From assembly GCA_910589035.1 (NCBI GenBank), contig CAJUSI010000026.1, positions 124,001-188,000 on the forward strand: a stretch of DNA of 64,000 nucleotides. The letters run 5' to 3'. This document shows, in pieces, positions 47,048-55,700 of the stretch. The position numbers were made by a program, and so were the translations under genes. The first letter of the stretch is position 1, and each line of letters opens with the position of its first letter. The notes beneath the pieces are model-generated. The model saw only the letters and a list, made by a program, of their open reading frames with translations. It did no database searches and was not told the DNA's origin. The DNA is from an uncultured Acetatifactor sp. (GTDB lineage: Bacteria > Bacillota > Clostridia > Lachnospirales > Lachnospiraceae).

Positions 47048-49760
47048 AGGTATACCGATAGCTTTCGGTCCATTCCGGCTGTTTTACGGGTTTATCGTAA
47101 CGATAACTTCCATCGTCGCCCATCTGCCATCCCATCATCTGGCGCCATTTTTTATCCGTCAGTCTGTCTTCCATGGGCCAGGGGAACTGATAGAAGGAAT
47201 ATACGCTTCCGCTTGCAATCTTCAGCTTTCCGTCCACCTTTACCAGGACATAGATAGTTGACGGGATTCCCGTGGCCGCTTCCAGCACCGATCCATACGG
47301 ATCCGTGGCGATATCGGCTACAAGGGCGGCCGGACATTCTCCGGAATCCACGTATTCGGAGCTGCTCACATCCTTTATGGCTTCCCGCCAGAAATGCTCC
47401 AGGTTCCCTCCGTACGCTTTGATGAACTCATACTCGTCATCCTCCAGCACCTCATCCCGAAGTTCCTTCTCCGATATCTCCAGCAGGATCTCCGCCATCT
47501 GAGCCAGACGCCGCAGATTCTCCTCGTCTTCTGCTCCCAGCATCCCGTATCCTTTCAGCCCGTCTGCCGTCAATGCGGCCAGGTTTACAAACCTTTCGTA
47601 TACAATGGGTTCCGGTTCCACATATCCTCTGTCGTCGGGAGTAATCTCTTCATAATCGCCGCCCATTTCCGGCATGACCTGTTTGGAATAAAGGATGGTA
47701 TCATGCTTTAATTCCGTAAAGCTGCCCGCAAAGCATTCCAGATCCTTTTTCAGCCATTCCTCGCTCTGCATGAATGTGGGGTATCCCTCCCCCTTCGGCT
47801 CCAGCAGGGGACGGAGGGTATTCAGCCAGTTCGCGTAGAGGCTTGCCGACCACAGCGTCTTGTTTTCCGCCGCAAAACCGCTTCTGAGCTTCTCCATATT
47901 TTCGGAATATCCTGCATAACCGGAAGCGCCGTTCTCTTCCAGAATGCGCAGCGCCACGTCGCTGCCAAGGGCCGCCGGCACATCGAGCACATCCGGAAGC
48001 ATGCGTGTCCCCCCTGCACTGTTCTCGCCCACATTCTGATAAATCAGCTGCTGCATAATGGACGCGTCTATGGTAAACCGCTGTCCCATAAAGCGGAAGC
48101 CCGGAATCACATTATCCTCGCCGTCCTCTATGGGAACGGAGTTAATCCGGGGCGGAGTAAGTCTGGATGTCATGGCATGGAAATTCTCAAAAGCCCCCTG
48201 ATTTCCCGCCAGGGCGGCCACCGTGATATCTTCCCCATACGCCTGGTTTATAACTGCTTTATACTCGCATACGCCTAAATCGTCGCTTGCGCCCGCGAAA
48301 AATGCCGTCACAGCGTAAACGGCTTCCCACAGACTGTAGGCCTCCTCATCATCCATAAGCGCCTTGGAGATCAGAAGCGCACTTCTGTCCAGTTCTTCCT
48401 CCTCCTGCTTAAAATGGATCCGCCCGTACCACATCATTGCCCGGAAATAGCTTTCCATCTTTGCATCTCCTTCATAATATCCCCGGGGTATATACTGCGT
48501 ATAGTCCTCATCTTCGCCCGTGATGGCGGATGTCTGGATTCCTGCCGCCTGAGCTATGTTATTTAACTCATACGAGACGGTTTCTCCCACATAATCGCTT
48601 ATCGGAGTACTGTCGTCAAGCAGCTTCGTTCCCACCGTAAAGAACGCCACGTTGCGCTTTGCCGCTTCCTCCCATTCGGTTCCCTTCAGCTGTTCATATT
48701 GGGAAATACTGTTATCCAGCATCCGGCGGCTCAGCTGCAGCACGCTGTCCGACAGCTGATTTTTCTCAATATTTTTCAGCAGATGGCTGAAATACAGATG
48801 ATAGGTGTGCATTAAGGAGTCAACCGTTATAAAGTTAGCCCGCTGGTTGTAACGATTGCTTTCATATACTTCAAAAAATTCATAGCCGCCGCTCCCGCTC
48901 ACCACGAAATAATTCTGTACTAATTTTGCGGCAAGGTCATCCGACAGGTAAAACTGCCACAGATTGTCCACATTGCTCATGTCCGGGGCCACTGTGTACG
49001 CCTCTGCATTTGCCTCTACGTTCCTCTCCGCAATGTCCGCTATTTTGATCAGCATGGGCCTGTCGCCGGCGGCAAGGCCGTAATCCGGTGCCATATCTGC
49101 GCGGTATTTTTCCAGGTCGTCCTCCTTCAGTTCTTCCATGACAAAAAGAGGGATATCCGATTCCTGAAACTGCTCCACGGTAATTTCTATTTCATCGCTT
49201 TCCAGACTCATTACCGCTATCTGTCCCGCGGAGACAGAGACGGTCTCCTCCTCCTCGGAATCCGGGTCGGTGACGGTGCACTCTACTACGCCCTCCAGAA
49301 TATAAACCGTCATGCGCTTCCGGCCGTTTTTCTCCACCCAGCCGCAGGTGCCGCGGATTCCCACTCCCATGTTGGACGTACGTATGTTCATGGTCTCGTT
49401 GTCCTCCAGGGGTTCTATTATGTTGAAATACAGGCTGCCGTCGTTCAGCCTGATTTCCAGGTCCTTCCCCGAATTCCATATTTCTATGTCGCTACGCTCG
49501 TCCATCTTGGCCAGCTTGACCTTATCCAGATTAATCCATGCGTAGCTTTGCTTTCTTGTTTCCATCTGGTAGCCGCTGTAAAGGCCCATGTCTTCAATGG
49601 CGTCCAGCTCCTTCTGATCCTCGTCCCAGATGTTGACCCGGCCCTCTGCCTGCGCCAGATTCATGGTGGTCGCCTTTGCCCCATTGCCGCAGGCCGCACA
49701 CAGCACGCAGACCGCCAGTACAAGAACCGCCCTCCAGATAGTTGAAACGGTTTTCCTCAT
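47037..49760 (-). CDS. FecR-like/DUF3160 fusion lipoprotein
   Basis: About 907 residues from the ATG at 49760 (GGAGG site); the frame is open a further 23 codons upstream. Lipoprotein signal ending VCVLCAACG. Residues ~25-190 look like a FecR domain (ETRKQSYAWINLDK, NMGVGIRGTCGWVE, LEGVVECTV). The rest matches DUF3160 (NYFVVSGSGGYEFFEVYE, VDSLMHTYHLYFSHLL, FMGQRFTIDASIMQQL). The DUF3160 fold is of unknown function, extracytoplasmic. It is coupled by 11-nt overlap to the CapA-like gene, suggesting joint work at the envelope. No sigma factor or anti-sigma partner is near, so the FecR part is probably structural. Confidence 0.8.
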   Translation of the reverse strand: MRKTVSTIWRAVLVLAVCVLCAACGNGAKATTMNLAQAEGRVNIWDEDQKELDAIEDMGLYSGYQMETRKQSYAWINLDKVKLAKMDERSDIEIWNSGKDLEIRLNDGSLYFNIIEPLEDNETMNIRTSNMGVGIRGTCGWVEKNGRKRMTVYILEGVVECTVTDPDSEEEETVSVSAGQIAVMSLESDEIEITVEQFQESDIPLFVMEELKEDDLEKYRADMAPDYGLAAGDRPMLIKIADIAERNVEANAEAYTVAPDMSNVDNLWQFYLSDDLAAKLVQNYFVVSGSGGYEFFEVYESNRYNQRANFITVDSLMHTYHLYFSHLLKNIEKNQLSDSVLQLSRRMLDNSISQYEQLKGTEWEEAAKRNVAFFTVGTKLLDDSTPISDYVGETVSYELNNIAQAAGIQTSAITGEDEDYTQYIPRGYYEGDAKMESYFRAMMWYGRIHFKQEEEELDRSALLISKALMDDEEAYSLWEAVYAVTAFFAGASDDLGVCEYKAVINQAYGEDITVAALAGNQGAFENFHAMTSRLTPPRINSVPIEDGEDNVIPGFRFMGQRFTIDASIMQQLIYQNVGENSAGGTRMLPDVLDVPAALGSDVALRILEENGASGYAGYSENMEKLRSGFAAENKTLWSASLYANWLNTLRPLLEPKGEGYPTFMQSEEWLKKDLECFAGSFTELKHDTILYSKQVMPEMGGDYEEITPDDRGYVEPEPIVYERFVNLAALTADGLKGYGMLGAEDEENLRRLAQMAEILLEISEKELRDEVLEDDEYEFIKAYGGNLEHFWREAIKDVSSSEYVDSGECPAALVADIATDPYGSVLEAATGIPSTIYVLVKVDGKLKIASGSVYSFYQFPWPMEDRLTDKKWRQMMGWQMGDDGSYRYDKPVKQPEWTESYRYTYEW

Positions 49761-50030
49761 CGCTTCAAATCCTCCCTCCATCATTTTCCAGGAAATATCA
49801 TGCCACTGACTCTGTCCGCGGCATAACAAAAACCCGTTATTTTTGTGCGACTATTGCGAGTAATATCATAACACATGTTATCGAAATTGAAAATAATCTT
49901 TTTGATTTTCCGGCAAAGACACAAACATAATCCCGAATTTCCAGGTTTATGTGGTTCTACAATACAAATTATATCAGCTGTCACTCAGGAATCACTAAAA
50001 CCGGGCAATTCCATGATTGCATCCGTTTTC

Positions 50031-50102
50031 TCAGTTCCGCTCGCCCAGATACAGCCCCACGCGTCTCTCCAGATTGTCGATCAGCATGTCTTCTGTAATG
50101 GC
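50031..50102 (-). pseudogene. Remnant tail of the third-lipoprotein family
   Basis: Minus-strand codons read ITEDMLIDNLERRVGLYLGERN then stop, almost identical to the last codons of the 43199-45421 gene (ITEDMLIDNLKSRVGLYLGERN); the DNA match is also high. Nothing of the gene body remains. It sits between the FecR-DUF3160 gene and an AT-rich hydrolase gene, marking a rearrangement end point. Confidence 0.75.
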
Positions 50103-50137
50103 AACAGTCCTTTGGGCGTGTACAAACTCCTAAGTGT

Positions 50138-50938
50138 TTATAATAAACAATTCCCGGCGTTCCCCCAAAACTCTTCCATCACTTCATTAAACTTTTGGGG
50201 CATATCCATATTTACACAATGCCCGGCATTTTCAAAAATCTCAACCTTTAATTCAGGCTCTCTGCTTTTCCAATCTTGTATTATTTTCAGCTCCATTGGT
50301 ATATCAAATTTTCCACACCCTATCAATAAGGGGTACTTTCTTGATTTTGTTTGAAATGCATTTACCATACTGCCCAAGGATGCCAAATACATGAAAGATT
50401 TCTTTGAGAATTGAATATTCATATCATAAAAGTCATTTTGAGCCTGCTGGGAAAAGGCTGATATTTTCTTATTTGCTTTTGCAAACCATTTAATAGATAC
50501 AAAAGCCTTTAACATCATTACCATCTGTGAAGCGCTATTTTCTTTCTGCATTTTTCTATCAAAATTGTTGATATCATATCCGCCGAAACAGGCAAGAGAG
50601 CTTACAGCATCGGGATACCGATTTGCGAAATCCTGTGCTAAAACAGCACCCAACGAGATACCGACGATATGTATTTTTTTAATTTTTTCAGCGTTCATAA
50701 TATCGTGTATCCATACCGACATTTTTTCTAAGCAGTCACCTTTATTTGTATCTGTTGATTTTCCATGACCGATAATGTCAACCGTCAATATGTTATATTT
50801 ACTTTCAAAGTACTCAATCTGCGGTTGAAACATTTTGTGATTTACAAATGCAGCATGAAGAAATAATACCCATTCACTACAATCTTTTCCGCTGATATAA
50901 TATACAATTGGTGAAGATTCCAATTTGAACTGTTGCAT
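50138..50938 (-). CDS. Alpha/beta-fold hydrolase
   Basis: A 266-residue cytoplasmic protein. Fold motifs: LFLHAAFVNHKMF (oxyanion loop), DIIGHGKS, nucleophile elbow GISLGAV, acid near GCGKFDIP, catalytic His in NAGHCVNMD. The substrate cannot be inferred; esterases, lactonases and peptidases share this layout. Codon use and base composition are clearly more AT-rich than the flanking CapA/DUF3160 genes, suggesting transfer. A lipoprotein-tail remnant lies just downstream. Confidence 0.85.
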   Translation of the reverse strand: MQQFKLESSPIVYYISGKDCSEWVLFLHAAFVNHKMFQPQIEYFESKYNILTVDIIGHGKSTDTNKGDCLEKMSVWIHDIMNAEKIKKIHIVGISLGAVLAQDFANRYPDAVSSLACFGGYDINNFDRKMQKENSASQMVMMLKAFVSIKWFAKANKKISAFSQQAQNDFYDMNIQFSKKSFMYLASLGSMVNAFQTKSRKYPLLIGCGKFDIPMELKIIQDWKSREPELKVEIFENAGHCVNMDMPQKFNEVMEEFWGNAGNCLL

Positions 50939-50971
50939 AATTTTTTGTCCTCCATTTTATTGATTCATTTT

Positions 50972-51331
50972 CTATACTATCTGATTTACTGAAGTATTAT
51001 TCACTCTAAGGTTATGGTCATACTTTTCCATAAACTGTTTTACTCTTTCATCATATCTGTTATTTCCCTGTATATCCCATTCAAAGGTTTCAAAATCAAA
51101 TTTGTCATCCGACTGAATTCTATCGGACGGCTGAAACATATCAGAACTTGCAAGAAAAATCTTTTCCTCCACAATAATCCTGAAGGCCGTCTGCAGATGC
51201 AGCGCATATTCCTCATCATCCTTAACAAACAAAATCCATCCGAGAGAAGAAGCACGCCCCATGCTTACCAGATTTCCCTGTTCTATTTCCTTAAAATATT
51301 GATTTGACACATTTATTTCCTTGCTGTTCAT
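50972..51331 (-). CDS. Hypothetical protein, possible immunity protein
   Basis: A 119-residue acidic soluble protein without signal peptide (VSMGRASSLGWILFVKDDEE, then FDFETFEWDIQGN). I do not recognise the family. Its size, acidity and place next to an Imm7-type gene suggest an orphan immunity protein. AT-rich composition. It lies 33 bp upstream of the hydrolase gene on the same strand. Confidence 0.5.
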   Translation of the reverse strand: MNSKEINVSNQYFKEIEQGNLVSMGRASSLGWILFVKDDEEYALHLQTAFRIIVEEKIFLASSDMFQPSDRIQSDDKFDFETFEWDIQGNNRYDERVKQFMEKYDHNLRVNNTSVNQIV

Positions 51332-51388
51332 ATTGTCCGTCTTTCCGGCGAATCTGCCGTAATCTTCAATGCCTCCGTTCCATGTAAG

Positions 51389-51787
51389 TCAAATGTCCTC
51401 AACTGTCGGAATATATGGGGAAAGAAAGGGATCCCTGTGTAAGGTGAAACTTCCCTTTGAAAGCACAAATACCTGAAACGCATTGTCAAACCCATCCGTA
51501 TCTTCGTCATTGTACAAATACAACACCCCGTAGGATCCGGGGGCGACACGGGCAATCTGTTGAAAGAAACGGAGAATCCCCTTTATATCATCGGAAAAAT
51601 GGTTTGCAAGCTTTGTCGCTGTCACAACCGCCTCGCCGTTGCAGTAGTCCATCCGAAGCTGCCTATCGTCCATCCGCAATTTGCTGATTTCATGCGATAA
51701 GCTGTCTGCGATCCTCTCTATATTGTCCTCTTCACTGTCCGTCGAAAAGCTCTCCCTTATCAGTGCCCAGCCATGTAATTCAACCAT
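51389..51787 (-). CDS. Imm7-like immunity protein
   Basis: A 132-residue acidic protein starting VELHGWALIRESF, the N-terminal pattern I associate with Immunity protein 7 of polymorphic toxin systems. The C-terminal half has YGVLYLYNDEDTDGFDN and FQVFVLSKG. No cognate toxin gene lies next to it, so it would be an orphan protecting against toxins of neighbours. It sits 9 kb from the type VII locus on the same strand. The family call is by memory and moderate. Confidence 0.6.
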   Translation of the reverse strand: MVELHGWALIRESFSTDSEEDNIERIADSLSHEISKLRMDDRQLRMDYCNGEAVVTATKLANHFSDDIKGILRFFQQIARVAPGSYGVLYLYNDEDTDGFDNAFQVFVLSKGSFTLHRDPFLSPYIPTVEDI

Positions 51788-51878
51788 TATATCCTGCTCC
51801 GTAAAATTCCCTGTGGTTCAATACGAGTATTTCTTTCCTCTCTATGTTCTTATAGCAATGGTTTCCGCAGAGTCTCCC

Positions 51879-52339
51879 TCATGTATCATCACTGGCTCCG
51901 TTTATCGCCAGCATATTCCGATAATTGGTATCCAGTATATCCCTGAACGGTACAATTTTCTTGAAAGCTGTATGGATATCGCATTCCTTTGCCCAGAAAA
52001 ACGGGTACACGAAAATTCCCTCTTTAATAACAGATTTTTCCTCCCGGAATTCCTTTTTTCGCAGCGAAGAGCCCTCCGAATACATCATAGGCGATGACAG
52101 GTCTTTCTTCCTTAAAGATCTCTTTATACAATGCCGAGAATCCCGCCGCATCTTCATAAACGGATTCGCTCGTTCCAAGTATCCGCAGATATCCGTCGAC
52201 GGTAATGAGCGATACACGGTCGGCTATTGCATCCTTCACCGATGAATATTCCCGATTGTCATCGGCCTTCTCCGTCCTCTCAAAGAGACATATCTCATTT
52301 TTTGCACCCAACATCATGTCCTTGAAAAAGCCCCAGTCT
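51879..52339 (-). pseudogene. Mosaic of immunity-gene fragments (DUF2625-like plus unknown)
   Basis: The 5' part (52339-52024) encodes DWGFFKDMMLGAKNEICLF, LITVDGYLRILGTSESVYE and AYDVFGGLFAAKKG. This matches the C-terminal half of the intact gene at 60024-60746. It begins right after a stop, so the N-terminal half is gone. After GGKICY the frame ends. A different frame continues (GIFVYPFFWAKECD, NMLAINGASDDT) to 51879, resembling the tail of another small protein. This looks like a relic of recombination among toxin-immunity cassettes. Confidence 0.6.
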
Positions 52340-52385
52340 TGTCCTTATTGCATAAAACTGCCCCCGTCTTGTAATCTGGCAAATT

Positions 52386-52571
52386 TTAAATCGTCGAATA
52401 TCTCTTCATCTTCTCATAAAAATATTCGCATGCCTCTTCTTCCGTTTCAAAATGCTTTTGTCCTGCTTTTTTGCCGCGCTCACTGTAATATACCTGCCAC
52501 ATGTCCTCTTTCACTATACAGAATCTCTCATTTGGCAATCCACTCCAACGCAGTCTCCCTGCTGACGCCAT
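52386..52571 (-). CDS. Small protein, probably an immunity-type fragment
   Basis: About 61 residues from the ATG at 52571; a GTG 45 nt upstream (52616) is an alternative. The core is ERFCIVKEDMWQVYYSERG followed by EEEACEYFYEKMKRY. This resembles the C-terminal part of small proteins often found with polymorphic toxins. The N-terminal ~12 residues are basic and look unrelated, suggesting 5' truncation. No good ribosome site. Expression uncertain. Confidence 0.4.
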   Translation of the reverse strand: MASAGRLRWSGLPNERFCIVKEDMWQVYYSERGKKAGQKHFETEEEACEYFYEKMKRYSTI

Positions 52572-52733
52572 TATACAACATTCCGTAATATATATATACG
52601 CCAACTCGCTCGACACATTAGTATGAATTTCTCACCTCTTTGCAGAAACCTGCATCCTTTGCAGCTTTGCATCTGTTATCATAGAATTAGTAAATACTTT
52701 GGCTGCCTTTAATGATACAAAGATATTATACCT

Positions 52734-55700
52734 CTATCTCCTCCCCCTTCCGCGAACAACAGCCAATACCGCAGCACCCGCACACACGATTACACCGGCG
52801 ATGATCACCCACAGCCAAAAGTAGCCCACATAGATATTTGTTCTTTCCTGAATAATGTTTTTATTGCCGGCCATGTCGCAGATCACCACTCCAATGTCAT
52901 GCCAGCCCTCTTCTATATCAAATGACAGTGTATTGCTCTCGCTTGAATACAGAAATGCAATCTCTCTTCCATTATCATACACTTTGGTTCTTTCCCCGTC
53001 CAGTACTTCACTGATATTTGATATGGTAATCGTGCGCATTTTATCGCCGGGATACCAATGCCAGGAGTTGAAATTCTCCGGAACCTCACAGGACGGCGCC
53101 ATATTGTCAATATGGATTTTTCCCAGGTCGATACGGTCACCGGCATTTTTGACTGCCAGATACAGTTCCGCATCCGTGTCACCGGAAAATGTATCTTTAA
53201 AAAATTCAGATTTCAACGTAATATTATATATCACAACCCCGTAGACACTGTGATCTTCTGTTATCTGCGCATCCACCGGAATCTCTTCGGCATTCGTATC
53301 CCGCAGCACGACTTCCAGATCCGAATCTTCCCTGGCGATGGCGAAAATATTTAAATCGCTGAAGCTGTCGGGACGCATGCTTATGGGCGTTCCGTTTTCA
53401 TACTGAAAGGAATACAGACCCGTTTTCTCTTCCTCGTTACTCTCCAGAATGTACGCCAGAACATCCTGTTCCACCAATCGGGCGTATGTATTAACGTTAA
53501 GTCTGCTTTCATTTCCCGCCTCGTCAACCGCGGTCAGTTCCAGCGAATAGACACCGTCTTCCGTAAAATCAGACAGCGTAAAGCTTCCTCCGCTGATAAT
53601 CCCTGTTCTGTCCGGATCCTCCGCCAGATATGCTTTTTCCGGACTCATCGCCACCAGGACATCCGGGTTGGAACGATCCGGTATCCACACGGTCAGATCA
53701 TACGCAATATAATCCATATTGGCGTCTCCGAACTCTATGGCAGGCGCAGGGTCATCCCTGCGGAGGTAAGTATACAGATCGAAAAATGCAACCTCGTCAT
53801 CGTCTACATACCTGCCGTTTCTGGAAACTATTACCGGAACAGTCTGATCGATCTCAAACACGGCAGTGCTCCTGTAATCAGACACATTCCCTGCCAGATC
53901 TGCAGGGGTCATTTCTATCCGATAAACCGCATCTTCTGAGATGGTAAACGCCATGGTATGCATATCGCCGCTGTGTACCCAATCGGCATGTCCAATCATC
54001 TCTGCCGTGACATCCCTTAATTCAGCCATGTTATGATTCGAACCTGCTTCCTTTCTGAAGATACGCAGCTGCAGCAGATCAGGATCAAAATTATGCTCCA
54101 TGACGGATATATTCACGGGCTTATCCGTATTAAAGCTGTTCTTCGACGCTTCCCTGTTAAATTCGGCAAAATTATCCGTGACAACCGGGCTTGTTTTATC
54201 CACATGAAATAAATGCTCATTGCCGCCGCTATAACTGACCTCCGCAGCATGGCCGCCCAGGTCGGTACCGTTTACCTCAAAGGTATAATCCCCTTCATCA
54301 AATACAATGACAGCTCTGTGCTCGGTATTTGAAACCTCTGTAAAGCTTACTACCGGGAGATCGCCGAACAGATTTTCCATGATCACATGAATGCGGGACG
54401 GGTCGAAATTGCGCTCTGTCACTGTAATATCCGCTACCCTGTTCTCATTATAGTATATGTCAGTATCATCGTCTTCCCGAAAAGCAATATGAATTACCGG
54501 TTCCGTCATATCAATGGTGAAGGGGCCAGCTGTTACCCCTTCCATCGTATTGCCGGAACTATCCGCTGCGTCAAAAGCCAGCATTATATGATTATCATCA
54601 CTGCTGAAGGAAAATTGTTTTGTGATTTTAGTCACAAGATTCGCATCTGTCTGTGAGACGATCCAGCCGTCCCCAAGATCATCATTCACCTGATAGCCTG
54701 CATTCTCAAGCACGATTTCCTTCCTGTCCCAGGATGCATTTTCCGAGCTCTGGGCATAACCGATCCTGCGGATCCCGGATACATAATCCATGATTGTCAC
54801 TGTGATATTCACATCGTTCACATACAGCGGATTTCCTTCCCCATCCCTGTATTCCGTGGCATTGTCGTCGGCAATTTCTATTACGGGCGCAGTTTTATCA
54901 ACCACGAAGGCCTTGGGCGTTACCTCACCGGAGCAATTCCCTGCAATATCACAGCTGCGGGCAAAAATCTGTCCTTTGAACCCGGCAGGGACAACCAGCC
55001 CCGCCATACCGTTTACCACCGGCAGACTATCCGTAATCTCCCCCTGAATCGCGCCGTTTTCATAGGATACCAGCCTGTATTCTATTCTGTCAAGCCCCGA
55101 CGAAGGCGTGGAATCAGAAGTATAAATATTCACCGTAAACTCGGTCTTAAAATAATACCCGTACTCCAAAGCTTCTACAAAATCCGAAGCGTCCGAGCTG
55201 CTGTCCGCAGTGTCCGGTGTAAACTCATATCTGTCAATCCTGGGAGCAGCTCTGTCTATCACGATTCTTTCAGATTGATAATCCGGCATATTATTCCCGG
55301 AGCGATCCATATATGAAATCCTGATTATATATGTTCCATCTTCCGTTATCCGAATGGTTCCTGTCCATTCATTGCCTTCCTGTGTCCAATCCTCCACCAT
55401 ATAGTCGCTGTCATTTAATTTGACAACCACATCCTCCCCATAAAAATTGGCTTCCGTTATTTTCAGCGTAATCGGAATGATATCGCCGCAGGTGCCGTCG
55501 TAATATATGGTGGATCCGGCATCTTCCTCTATGGTTTTCTGCGGCTCCGGACAGGTTACCCGGCACAGCGGCGCCACCGTATCCAGAACCACCACATGCT
55601 CCGATCCCGTATCCTGCAGATTTCCGTCCTTATCCCTTGCCGCACCATTGCCATAATGCACACCGCTGATATGCCCTGCTTTATCCGTCGCGGTAAAGGA

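Noticed and set aside
47037..49760. FecR region as part of a FecIR signalling system
   Set aside because: There is no sigma factor, no TonB-type receptor and no membrane helix. The protein is a lipoprotein with a large DUF3160 part.
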